Assembly: GCF_003265705.1 (NCBI RefSeq)
Contig: NW_020312785.1
Location: 132,953,474-133,017,473 of the forward strand
Source of the DNA: Callorhinus ursinus
Lineage: Eukaryota > Chordata > Mammalia > Carnivora > Otariidae
Length of the DNA: 64,000 nucleotides
Direction: 5' to 3'
The position numbers were made by a program, and so were the translations under genes. How positions within the stretch are numbered: position 1 is the first letter of the stretch; the number at the start of each line of letters is the position of its first letter. The notes beneath the pieces were generated by a model. That model saw only the letters and a program-made list of their open reading frames with translations, did no database searches and was not told the DNA's origin. Shown here one piece after another: positions 13,965 to 23,399 of this stretch.

Positions 13965-14680
13965 TTTCAGCTGTGAAGCAGCACCTGCCATTAGCTGTGG
14001 TGGTTCCTATTTTCATATTGTCTGACAGTAGCAGTTGGATCAGGCTTGAGCCAGTGTGACTGAGAGGCAGGCTCCCTGCTTCCACAAAGCTGAATTTAAT
14101 AAGATGAGAACAGCATGCCAAGATGGGGAGCTCCCTCCCTAACACTTATCCTGACACCAGCCCCTCAGCGGGGCCGTATTGCCGCGGTAATCTGGGTGAG
14201 CCGGACAGAGCGTCCTGCTTACAAGTTCAATATAATGGAACAGCAGGGGGCGAAGGGCTGGCAGAAAAGCTTAGCAAAGTTAAAGCCTATTACTCTATGC
14301 TTGAGGAAAAATGAGTCACAAAATATTACACCCAGAGCAAGACTTGAACCTGCCAAATGCAGCAGCAACACACGCTAAGCCTTGTCCATAATGGTGCATT
14401 CATTATTCCCCGGTCCAGGGTAATGTGGATTTAAATGTCTTTAACCCTAATGGAAATGTATATGCAAATTTCCCCTTAAGCCCGTCCCTCCCTCACTATT
14501 CTTTGGCCCTGTCTGAATCTAATGGGCAAGGTGACTGCATACTACAGATGTCAAAGAAAATGATGCCTTTTTAATCTGCCTTTAGTGGCAAGAAGAAGGC
14601 AAGAACCTGGACCAAAACCTTTCAGCTGCGCATTACAGCCTTTGTTGTTGTTTTATGCCTCTTGTGGTGTTCAATTTAAA
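13965..14680. promoter_or_regulatory. Repeat-poor block, possible conserved non-coding element
   Basis: No repeat family recognised over about 0.7 kb, in contrast to its surroundings. It contains CpGs (GGGGCCGTATTGCCGCGG at about 14171-14187) and many short motifs typical of developmental enhancers: CAGCTG and CAGGTG-like E-boxes, TGTGGT RUNX-like sites, the POU octamer ATGCAAAT near 14462 and CCTTTGTTGTTG SOX-like near 14640. Such motifs occur by chance, so the call rests mainly on composition and absence of repeats. Cross-species conservation cannot be seen from one sequence. Confidence 0.35.
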
Positions 14681-14780
14681 ACTAAGGGGAGAAAGAGTAA
14701 GCAAATGGTTTCTCAGATCAGTCCTCGCTGAGGCTTGGGCTGGCTTAGTGAATTTGAACACCAACTCTTCATATAAAGGA

Positions 14781-16390
14781 GTTCTAACACAAACTAATCA
14801 ATACTAGTTAATCAAATCAAACTCTTAAGAGTTGGAACCGACTTGCCTCACACTTTCAATCAACAGGAGCCCCAGAGCCAATCCAGCGCTCCATCCAACT
14901 AAAAGGCCATTACGTAGAATCCCGAACATGAAGCTGCTCTAGGACTGGGGTCTTTTGAAAGAACGACAGTAGAACCAAGACTTGTCATTCCCACTGCTCC
15001 CCCTAGATCAGCTACTATAGGTTCCTATTCTAGCAAATTCACTCAGATCATCACATGTGGTGTCAACGACAGAGTCACCAGTTCCTGAGCTCTTACCTGG
15101 GCCACATGCTTGGTTGGGTGCCTCCTATCCCTTACATCTAATCTTTATGTAGTGAGTTGTAAATTTTCTCATGGTGCTTCACGGCATTTCTGTACTAAGA
15201 TATTTCAGCTTCTTTGTTTATGGCCAATCGAATCTTCATAGTTCTCTGGGGGAAAACAACATTAAAATGTCAGACTGGGCTAATTTTATTTTTTATCCTC
15301 CTCCAGTTTCAGCAGCCTCTTTGGGTGTGGTGTCTGTCTGACGTATGCTGTCTTTTAGATCTCCTCTCTGTCCCCTTGCGCCTTTCGAAGGTGGTGTCTG
15401 GAGCTCATATGCCAGGTGCCAATAGGGAATGGGGACCCCAGACTCATGTGGTAAGTCTCGGATCCCTGCAAGCCTCTGCCTTGGGATGGCTGGTTGGTCA
15501 GCTGCATGGACTGAAGAACAATCATATCCTCACCAGCCATTTGGCACTTCCTGTTGGCTTACTTCTAGAAACTGGTCCCGGCCTATTGACTCTGCTTATG
15601 AGGTGTTCACACAGCCATCCCAAGGTATATTCCAGTCCACTGCCTGTCTCTGAGCCTTAGCGTCCTCACATCGGGACCGGTAGGAAGATCAGGAGCAGGC
15701 CAGGCAGAAAAGCCCACTTCCTCAGGCTTATCTCTCCAGTTTCTCCATCAGCCAGTGGTGTATTTGCATTCCCACTCCATGAGGACATGGTACAGACATG
15801 ACTATGGGGATCTTCCTAGGATCTTAGCTATGTCTAGAGAAGTAGACCACAAAACTGATGTCGTGGTGTCTCCTGTACCTATCTGACCACTTCTATTGTC
15901 CTCTTATTTTATGTGCAGGACCAAGAGTGAGAGAAATGGGGATCTTGGCACTGACCTCCTCTCTTTAGCTTTCTCCTCTTTCTTCTGTTCAGCGCTGCCC
16001 TGGGCCAGAAACAGGGCTTGCCCCTTCCTCTTCCTGCCGGGCCAGACTCCCTTACTTCCTATGCTGAGTTCTTTTTGCACACTGACTGTCCTAATTTAGG
16101 TTCCTCAAAAGCAGGCAAGGATTCAAATGGATCTAGTTCATTTGGGAGAGGCGGAGAACACCAAGAGAGGACTGGGGAAATGAGAGAGGGAAGGGAAGAC
16201 AGTGAGAAAATGCATTATAGACCAGTCACCACTGTGTGTAACTGAACCTTAATCCCACGGGAAAACTCTGGGTACTGGTACAGAGAACACGTTCAGACTT
16301 AGTCAAGAGTTGAGGAAGTTTATACACCAGTTCCTGTCACTCATTGATTGAGGACCACTTCATTTGGGATAATGGAACTATTTTTGTACA
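14781..16390. other. Unannotated sequence with one 148-codon frame
   Basis: About 1.6 kb without a recognised repeat. A plus-strand frame of 148 codons (15214-15660) has a hydrophobic N-terminal part and no recognisable domain. No splice or promoter context supports it, and I treat it as chance or a very old relic. Confidence 0.35.
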
Positions 16391-16394
16391 TGTG

Positions 16395-17398
16395 TTAAAA
16401 CTCATAGAATGAAGGTATGCAGATGGCAAATAAGTATAGGAAAAGATGCTCATTATCATATGCTGTCAGGGAAATGCAAATTAAAACAATGAGATACCGC
16501 TACACACTTATTAGAATGACAAAAGTCCAAAACTCCGACACTACCAAATGCTGGCAAGGACGTGGAAGGATACCGTCCCACTGCTGGTGGGAACACAAAA
16601 TGATACAGCTACTTTGGAAGACAGTTTGGCAGTTTTTTACTACACCAAGCATACACTTACCATACAATCCAGCAATAGCACTCCTTGGTATTTACCTAAG
16701 TGATTCAAAAACGTATGTCTGTAGGTGTATAAAAACCTGCACACAGATGTTTATAGCAGTATTATTTATAATTGCCAAAACTTGAAAGCACCTATGATAT
16801 CTTTCAGTAGATGAATGGAAAAATAAACTGTGGTACATTCAGACAATGGACTATTATTCAGCAATAAAAAGAAATGAGCTGTCAAGCCTTGAAAACACAT
16901 GGAGAAAACTTAAATGTATATTACTAAGTGAAAGAAGCCAGTCAGAAAAGGTTACAAGGAAAAGGATTCCAACTTTGCAAAAAGACAACTTTGCAAAAAG
17001 ACCACTACGGAGATGGTACAAAAACCATTGTGTGCCAGGGCTTAGGGGCTGGGGGAAGGGAGGGATTAAAAAGGCAGAACAAGAAGATTTTTAGGTTAGA
17101 GAAACTATTCTTTATAATACTATAATGTCATTATAATGTGTATGCATGCCTTTATATAGTAGTCAAATCCCATAGAATGTACAATGCCAAGAGTGAGCCC
17201 TCACATCAACTATGGACTTTGGATGATAAGGATGTGTTTATGTTGCTCTACTAATTATAACAAATATATCACTCGTGGTGATAGTGGGGAGGTTATGTTG
17301 TGTGGGGGCAAGAGGCATATGGGAAATCTCTATTGTTTCCCTTTAATTTTGCTGTGAATCTGAAACTCTTCAAAAAATAAAATCTACGAAAAAAATTC
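16395..17398 (+). mobile_element. Old LINE-1 3' end (ORF2 C-terminus plus 3' UTR)
   Basis: Translation in the plus frame from 16417 gives the cysteine-rich ORF2 C-terminal landmarks AVREMQIKTMRY, CWQGRGRIPSHCWW, NPAIALLGIYLSDSKTY and FIAVLFIIAKT, followed at 16846 by MDYYSAIKRNE. The 3' UTR follows, and the element ends CTTCAAAAAATAAAATC with an A-run near 17393. The frame is broken by stops between these pieces. A perfect 16-bp tandem duplication (AACTTTGCAAAAAGAC at 16971-16986 and 16987-17002) is internal. Only the 3' kilobase is present, the usual 5' truncation. Confidence 0.88.
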
Positions 17399-17430
17399 AT
17401 AGAACTGTACACAAAAAGGAAAGAAATTTA

Positions 17431-17500
17431 CTTTTTAATTAAATTTATTAAATATTTAATTATTAATTTAATTAAATATTTAATTAAATTTAAAAAATAA
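17431..17500. repeat. AT-only inverted repeat tract
   Basis: Two copies of the self-complementary ATTAAATATTTAAT (17447-17460 and 17471-17484) within almost pure A/T sequence, just downstream of the L1 A-tail and followed by a purine-rich GGAAGGTGGGAAGAAAGG stretch. Confidence 0.8.
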
Positions 17501-17764
17501 ACAAGAAGGAAGGTGGGAAGAAAGGATGGGAGGGAGGGATGAAGAAAAAGAGAGAAGAAGTTAAAAAGGAAGTTAGCTTTGAGATTAGAAGATAAACAAT
17601 AAATTATTTACCTGTTTTACTTGTTTACTTATTTTATAGGCATTACTTGTTTTCTCTTCTGAGGTGATATGCCTCCCAATACAGCCTCGAAAATCAAAGA
17701 TTACAAAAGAGCATGAATTAAAGGAGTGATTTCATTCATTGATTTAATAGTTTCAAATTATTAT

Positions 17765-17930
17765 CTCTGCTACCTTTTCAAATCCTGCTGGGTAGACATC
17801 ACTGTCCTCATTTTATAGACAAGGAACCCATGGCATAGAGAGGTGAAATGACTAACCTCTGTTGGTACCTGTGGAAATCTATGAACTGAATCCAGGCCTG
17901 TGTGGTCCCAAAGTTTAGGTTCTATTCACA
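17765..17930 (-). repeat. MIR fragment, reverse orientation
   Basis: CTGTCCTCATTTTATAGACAAG, CATAGAGAGGTGAAATGAC, TGAATCCAGGCCTGTGTGG and TAGGTTCTATTCAC follow the MIR core read in reverse. Confidence 0.7.
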
Positions 17931-18735
17931 AAACATGAATACAAATGTTCAAGGCCAGTTATTGACAACTCAGACAAATGGGTAATATTGTATCTGGAAA
18001 GAAACCTCCAAGGTGGAAATGGTAGGAGGGGAAAAGGGGGAGAAAGCGGTGGGGACCAGGGACAGCAGTCAAATCCCCAGCTTCATGCATGTACCACACT
18101 TCAATGAGAATGAGCCTGAGTGGGGTAAGATGATACTTTTCTTTCCCCTAAGTTCTTTTGTTATTTTTTTTCTTAACCTAAGGGAGTGGTTACCTTAATT
18201 CCAAACACTGATGAAAACATGGTTATTACATTTCTCCTTCAACTGGTCCTGCCACGATGTTAAATTATTCAGACATTTGTTCTGCATTTATTCCAAAGAA
18301 AAACAGTTCTTTACCCAACCAGTTCCAGTCATGGAGCCTCACTGATTTGCTGTGGCTTCAACAAGGCCACAGGATCCTAGCCATGGATTATCTAATTCCA
18401 AATGACATTAGCCGTTAAATCCTGGCATTTTGCAGAACTGTAATTTTCCTAAAAATTGTTTCATTGACTTGGTGAACTTTCTTCTTCCATCTCTTGATCT
18501 GAAAAACAAACACGCAAACAAAAATTATTACAATATTCATTCTAGTTCAGTGAAAGCCATGTGTGAAAATGGAGAATAAACTGATCAGTTTTCAATATCA
18601 CAGGAAATTCAGTATTTGATAGAAAAGGAATAGCTTTTAAATAAAAATCTAGTGGATATTTTTAACCAAATTGAAGCAGTTATGAAAGGAATTTAAAAAT
18701 AATTTGACTTGTTCTAAATCAAAATACTATCCCGA
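17931..18735. other. Unannotated unique sequence
   Basis: No repeat or gene recognised. The part 18230-18480 is free of simple sequence and could be an old regulatory block, but nothing specific supports that. Confidence 0.35.
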
Positions 18736-18739
18736 CCAT

Positions 18740-18995
18740 GCTAGGGTGTCACACTCTCCTTTTTTCTCTGGCCTTCTTCCTGAAACATCCTGCCACCCCA
18801 CCTTCCAATTCCCAAGAGGGTACTTTTACCCATAGCACAAGCTACTTAATCTATTATAGAATGCATCTGTCTATGCGTTAATGGCCAGTTTTCTTCTCTG
18901 AAACCTCATGAAGACAAGGATAACTTTTAGAGAGCTGTAGCTTGATACCTAACATGTCTTGGATGCTCACAATGGTTACAAAATGAGTGAATTAC
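18740..18995 (+). repeat. LINE-2 3' fragment
   Basis: TCTGGCCTTCTTCCTGAAAC, ATAGCACAAGCTACTTAATC, CTCATGAAGACAAGGATAAC and TTGGATGCTCACAATGGTTAC with AATGAGTGAATT preserve the order of the L2 3' end. Confidence 0.5.
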
Positions 18996-19034
18996 ACTTC
19001 TGTTCATTCCACCTGAAGCCTAGCCTAGGTTAGG

Positions 19035-19258
19035 AGATAGCACATGAAATCAGAAAGAGGCTGGTATGAAACACTAATTTCCCCGCTCTGTGATGTTTGG
19101 CAAATTGCCTAACTTCTGTAGTCTTCTGTTTCCTCATTTGTGTTATGGGAACATTAATATTCACCTGTCCAGGATGTTAAGCCAATAAGTGAGATATTGT
19201 AAATCAATTGCTTGGCATTTTACCTAGCAAATAGTAAGCACTCAATAGCTGGTATGTG
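19035..19258 (+). repeat. MIR element
   Basis: GTATGAAACACTAATTTCC, TGGCAAATTGCCTAACTTC, TGTTTCCTCATTTGTGTTATGG and CAAATAGTAAGCACTCAATAG are the ordered core and tail landmarks of MIR. Confidence 0.75.
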
Positions 19259-19350
19259 GGTTCTCAACAGACACTGCTTGAAGCCATGTTAACATTTAGA
19301 ATGTATTTTTTCCCACCATCACACTAGTCTGAGAGGCTAAATATATAAAG

Positions 19351-19529
19351 CAGTGGTACTCAAATCTTAGTGTGTGCTAGAATCATCTGAAAAACTTAAC
19401 AAAACAGGGTCCCAGCTCTACCTTCCAATTAAGTAGGCTTAGAGGAGGGTCTAAGAATTTGCATTTCTAAGTTTCCTGGGTGATGCTCATGCTGCTGGTC
19501 CTGGGACCACACTTTGAGAAATGATTCTG
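19351..19529 (+). mobile_element. MER5-like hAT transposon fragment (1 of 3)
   Basis: Starts CAGTGGTACTCAAATCTTAG, has AGAATCATCTGAAAAACTTA, AGAATTTGCATTTCTAAG, GATGCTCATGCTGCTGGTCC and ends CACACTTTGAGAAATG. This is the standard layout of the short non-autonomous hAT-Charlie element MER5A, nearly full length. Confidence 0.85.
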
Positions 19530-19548
19530 TTTCCTCCTATTCCTCTTC

Positions 19549-19722
19549 ATCTCAAGCAACTGCACACTGGAATCACTCAAAAAGCTTTCAAAATTATTGA
19601 TGTCTGGATCCCATACCATGGTTTCTGACTTAATAATAGGTCTCTGGTGAGGCCTGAGCATTGGAATTTTTTTTAAAGTTTTCCAGGTGCTTCTATTGAG
19701 AAGTCAAGTTTGAGAACCACGG
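19549..19722 (+). mobile_element. MER5-like hAT transposon fragment (2 of 3)
   Basis: CACACTGGAATCACTCAAAAAGC, CTGGATCCCATACCATG, ATAGGTCTCTGGTGAGGC, CCAGGTGCTTCTATTGAG and the end CAAGTTTGAGAACCACGG mark a second copy, lying directly after the first. Confidence 0.75.
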
Positions 19723-19747
19723 CCCTTCATGTATGCCAGTAGAGCCT

Positions 19748-19912
19748 TGCATCTCAAAGTGTGGTCCCCTGATTGGCAACGTAAACATCACCAGGGAGCC
19801 CGTTAGAGATGCATAAATTCTGACCCCACCCTGACTTAACTAATGAAAATCTGCATGTTTTAGTAAGATCTCCAGAGAATTCCCATGCATGTTGAAGTTT
19901 GAAAAGCCCTGA
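19748..19912 (+). mobile_element. MER5-like hAT transposon fragment (3 of 3)
   Basis: CATCTCAAAGTGTGGTCCCC, AACATCACCAGGGAGCCC, TAGAGATGCATAAATTCTGACC, CATGTTGAAGTTTGAAAAGCCC. Third copy in the same orientation, so three related elements occupy about 560 bp. Confidence 0.72.
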
Positions 19913-20790
19913 ACCAGGGAATCCTCCCTCCCAACTTACATCAGAGAAAGCATCACCAGATCTCACCTTTGCCCTACTTTTTCCTTCCTGAGATACTGGG
20001 ATTTAGGACAAAATGAGGAACTCACTGTCTCTCTCCCAAAGGCAGTGGTTTTTACCTTTTACTTTGTAGATGTGAACCTGAGGAGTCTTCCATCTTTGTC
20101 CCCATCCTTTTCTCCTGCCTGTCTTCCCAGACTGTTTCCGTCTCCAGACACAGCCTTCATCACACCTATTTATTAATGCTGAGGTTTCACTGGATTTGAG
20201 TAAAGACAGGAGGCAGGATCAATGTCTTAGTGGGATTCAAAAAAATGAAACTTTACTTTAAAAAAATAAGTTAGCACCTGGCTCCTCCCGAAATTACCCT
20301 AACACACAGATGTGTTGTGAGATGGTATTAAAATAGAATCCTTATCCACTACAGGCTGGAAAGTGAAAAGTAACATGGAAGAGATGCCTAATGATTTGGA
20401 AAAAGGAAAAGATCCCTAAGTAAAGAAATGATGAGATATCCGTGACCAGAGAAACCTGAAATGTGCTAATTGAATGCCCTCAGATGCCATTATCAGTGAA
20501 GCCCCTCCGGAGCTAGCAGCACAAGCACATCTGAGCAGAAACCTGAGCTAACAGCACAGAGAACTGTCTTGACAGCTTAAGCAGGGTTCAGTGTGCATGA
20601 GTCAGCAGGGGAGGGTCCTTGTGCACGCAGTTCATTAGAAATCCTTCACAAACAAGAGGGAAAATTTCCTACAGTTGAGTATGTCAGGCCTACTCAAAGA
20701 GAAGACAAGTTTGGCTCTTAGAACAATAATGGCCATATTAGGGATATGTGTGGGCACATACACACTCACGTACACATGTACACATTCCAA
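19913..20790. other. Unannotated unique sequence
   Basis: No repeat recognised. The part 20455-20650 (with CCATTATCAGTGAAG, GCTAGCAGCACAAGC and a TGAGTCAGCAG AP-1-like motif) is repeat-free and somewhat GC-richer than its neighbours. Confidence 0.35.
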
Positions 20791-20792
20791 AT

Positions 20793-20888
20793 CACGACTT
20801 TGGTTACTCAAAATGTGTTCTATGGACCAACATCAGCATCATCTGCCCCCTCCCTACCACTGCCCCACCTACTATTAAGAATCTACAT
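20793..20888 (+). mobile_element. Truncated MER5-like fragment
   Basis: TTACTCAAAATGTGTTCTATGG, CATCAGCATCATCTG and AAGAATCTACATTTT follow the MER5 order, and the element is cut off where a T-run and L1 sequence start. Confidence 0.55.
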
Positions 20889-20904
20889 TTTTTTTCTTTT
20901 TTTT

Positions 20905-21118
20905 TTTCAGTTTTTGAGGAACTTCCATATTGTTTTTCACAATAGCAGAACTATCCTATGATCCAGCCATTGCACCACTAGGTATTTACCCAAAGAATAC
21001 AAAAATACTAATTCAAAGGGATACATGCACCCCAATGTTTACAGCAGCGTTATCTACAATAGCCAAATTATGGAAACCACCCAAATGTCCATCGACTGAT
21101 GAATGGATAAAGAAGATA
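20905..21118 (+). mobile_element. LINE-1 fragment with an inverted 5' segment
   Basis: From 20944 the plus strand encodes ORF2 C-terminal landmarks YDPAIAPLGIYPKNTK, RDTCTPMFTAALSTIAK and CPSTDEWIKK. Immediately upstream (about 20910-20941) GTTTTTGAGGAACTTCCATA and TTGTTTTTCACA are the reverse complement of the L1 segment that normally lies just 5' of that region. This is the head-to-head arrangement produced by twin priming. Confidence 0.7.
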
Positions 21119-21170
21119 GATATAGATATACCAAGTTTTTATGCAACTGGGAGACACAGTTTTACATGAG

Positions 21171-21420
21171 GAACATTGGAATCTATATAATCATGAAGTA
21201 TGCTTTACTGGAAATTTGTTGTATTGTACATAAGAAATCTTGATTATTGGGAACTCAGCAAGCAAGGAAAAATAAAAGCTGATGTCAAGAATAAACTTTC
21301 TTAGATCTAACTATCTCTAAGATACATCCCACATTTAGAATATACTCAACAGAGTACACCATATTTTACTTTCTATAAATTTGTGCAGTGACTATCAGTG
21401 TTTAGAATGATTATGCTTGA
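21171..21420. other. Unannotated AT-rich sequence
   Basis: No family recognised between the L1 fragment and the hAT-type element. Confidence 0.4.
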
Positions 21421-21423
21421 CAG

Positions 21424-21642
21424 TGTCAGCAAATATTTTCTGTAAAGGACCAAATAGTAAACTTTTTTGGTTTTACAAGCCATTTCATCTCTGCAGAAAC
21501 TACTCAACTCATCTTGTAGTGAAAAAACATCCATAGACAATAAGTAAGCAAATGGTTGTGCTTGAGTTCTAATAAAACTTTATTTATAAAAACAAGTAGA
21601 TTTGGCCTATAGGCTGTAGTTTTCCAACCCCAGCAATAGAAG
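21424..21642 (+). mobile_element. hAT-type non-autonomous DNA transposon relic
   Basis: GTGTCAGCAAATATTTTCTGT, AAAGGACCAAATAGTAAAC, CAGAAACTACTCAACTCATC, CATAGACAATAAGTAAGC, CTAATAAAACTTTATTTAT, ATTTGGCCTATAGGCTGTAG and TTTTCCAACCCCAG give a nearly complete copy of the family also found reversed at 4036-4380. The near-complementary ends (GTCAGCAAA / TTTTCCAACCCC in decayed form) fit a hAT-type element. Confidence 0.7.
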
Positions 21643-21908
21643 ATTATAAGAACTTTATCATTTAAAAGTAAAATGGAATAAACTTTACTTAAAAAGGCAA
21701 CATCAGTTAGTTTGGGGAAAAAGGAAGGTATAAACAACTCCATGCATTCATACTTAAGATACTATTTTCACACAAGAAAGTGAACTATAATTCCTTACCA
21801 AAATTTTCAGACGCAATGTTGGCAAGGAGAGGCAGTGGCAAGATGCTCTGTTCACTTGTAAGGTAACAGAATATGTATTTAACCAGGTCATTTGATATTC
21901 CTCAAATA

Positions 21909-21951
21909 GTCTACGGCTATACCACCCTGAACGCACCCGATCTCATCTGAT
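21909..21951 (+). pseudogene. Truncated 5S rRNA retropseudogene
   Basis: GTCTACGGCTATACCACCCT and the following GAACGCACCCGATCTCATCTGAT match the first 43 nt of vertebrate 5S rRNA with three differences, all C/G-to-T/A changes of the kind CpG decay gives. The remainder of the gene, including the internal promoter boxes, is absent. It is bracketed by TGATATTCCTCAAATAGT (21893-21910) and TGATATTTCTCAAATAGT (21948-21965), an 18-bp direct repeat with one mismatch that overlaps the 5S ends by 2 to 4 nt. There is no A tail. It is not a functional 5S gene. L1-mediated insertion of a 3'-truncated 5S RNA is the likely origin. Confidence 0.9.
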
Positions 21952-21965
21952 ATTTCTCAAATAGT

Positions 21966-22215
21966 CAGTTATACAAAAGTACCTTGAAAGGTCCATAGCA
22001 CCTAGGGTGATTTTTTTTTTTTTTTCATAATGGGAAGAATCGTGTAATGGCTTGAGTAGGTGAACTGGAGCCACGACACACCTTAGTTTTCCAGAGGAAG
22101 TAGGGAAATGGGAAAGCCAGCCAGGAGCTGATGGAAAACATAAGCAGTCAAAATGATATCCATTCTACTGTAAGGAACCTTAGCCATTTGGTCTATATAG
22201 TGTGATGAAGATTAT
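21966..22215. other. Unannotated sequence
   Basis: Contains a T-run of about 14 near 22012 and no recognised element. Confidence 0.4.
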
Positions 22216-22216
22216 T

Positions 22217-22520
22217 TCAATGCTGAGACTGTTGAGTCCTAAGTGGGTAGGTAAAGAGCTTCAGGTTCCTAGTAATTTCAATTCCTTCCCTCAGAAGAAT
22301 GAAAGCCATAACAATTAACCCAAAAGGAAATTCAGCCAAGCCTAAGATGCTGTTGTGGGCCCCTTGACAATGTCTAATTCGTTTGGCTTCAGCATGGGTA
22401 AGACCAAATATGCCCACATGAGAATCCATTTCTCTAGCAAATAAAACACATTTATTAGCTTGGTGTAAAGCAGATGGTCCTCCAGTTTGAATTTGTTTGA
22501 TAATTTTAGAAGACATACAT
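22217..22520 (-). pseudogene. Possible ERV integrase fragment
   Basis: A 99-codon minus-strand frame has an arrangement reminiscent of the N-terminal zinc-binding region of retroviral integrase: SALHQANK, then FGLTHAEAKRIRHCQ about 25 residues on, then AEFPFGL. The expected second histidine and second cysteine are not both present. No protease, reverse transcriptase or LTR was found around it, so it would be an isolated and dead scrap of an old endogenous retrovirus. The resemblance is from memory of the family and may be chance. Confidence 0.33.
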
Positions 22521-23145
22521 TTAGGCTTAGCTGGAATTGATTATCAAAGTGTACTCTGGTTAAAATATTCTGGATTTGAAAATAAGAAATTTAGTTTCAC
22601 TCAGGGATTCAGTGAGCTACTGTCATGTTTTCTTTTTGGTGAAAGTGGATTTCTTTGGGGGTTTGGTTTCAGACTCATGTATTAAGCTCTTTACCAGCTT
22701 CTTCCTTTTCTCCCATCCTAGAAGTATTCTTCCTCCAAGGCAATAGGTGTTTAACACAACAAACTTGCTAATTAACTAGAAAGAAATATCTCTCAATTCA
22801 GTATTGGGCAAACTGGAAATGTCTCACATATTTTGGCAAGAATCAGACTTTTCTTTAAAGATAAAGTATCTGTAAGCAAGTCTTTAGATTTAAAACTCCC
22901 TTAGAATTTAGGGCTTGTGTAAAGTATGTAACAGTTCTCCTTTCTATGGCATTCTGTGCAAATTGGTCATCAGAGTACCACTGTAGAGAGTCAGTTACAA
23001 AGCAGAAGATGGGGTGAACACATGTTCTGATTTGACTGGGATAATCTCATTTTTCCCCAGCTATCCTAACAAACTATTAGTAGAGTCCCCTTTCAATCTC
23101 AAAAGTGTCCCAATTGAAAAAAAAAAAAAGTGTCCAGATTGGACA
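22521..23145. other. Unannotated sequence
   Basis: No family recognised. If the integrase-like scrap is real, the adjacent 22520-22700 could be more of the same element, but I see no further retroviral motif. Confidence 0.35.
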
Positions 23146-23149
23146 ATGA

Positions 23150-23365
23150 ATTACAGCTGACATCTACTGACCACTTATTTTAAGCACTCTGCTAAGCACT
23201 GCTATGCAAATTATTTCATTAAACGCTCACAACATCCCTCAGAGAGTACATCATCATTGCTTGCAATTTATAGATGACATTTTTAGATGAAGAAACTGAG
23301 TAGAAGAGAACTGAAGTTACATGAATAGTAAATAGCAAAACTTAGATCTTAATCCATGAGAAAGA
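23150..23365 (-). repeat. MIR fragment, reverse orientation
   Basis: TAAGCACTCTGCTAAGCACTG, AATTATTTCATTAAACGCTC, ACAACATCCCTCAGAGAGTAC, GATGAAGAAACTGAGTAG and AGCAAAACTTAGATCTTAAT follow the MIR order in reverse. Confidence 0.75.
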
Positions 23366-23399
23366 TTCTAAAAGTCAGAATGCTTAACCACAATGTTCC

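Noticed and set aside
15214..15660. Plus-strand 148-codon open frame as a gene
   Set aside because: No recognisable domain, no plausible splice or promoter context, and overlapping open frames in other phases; consistent with chance.
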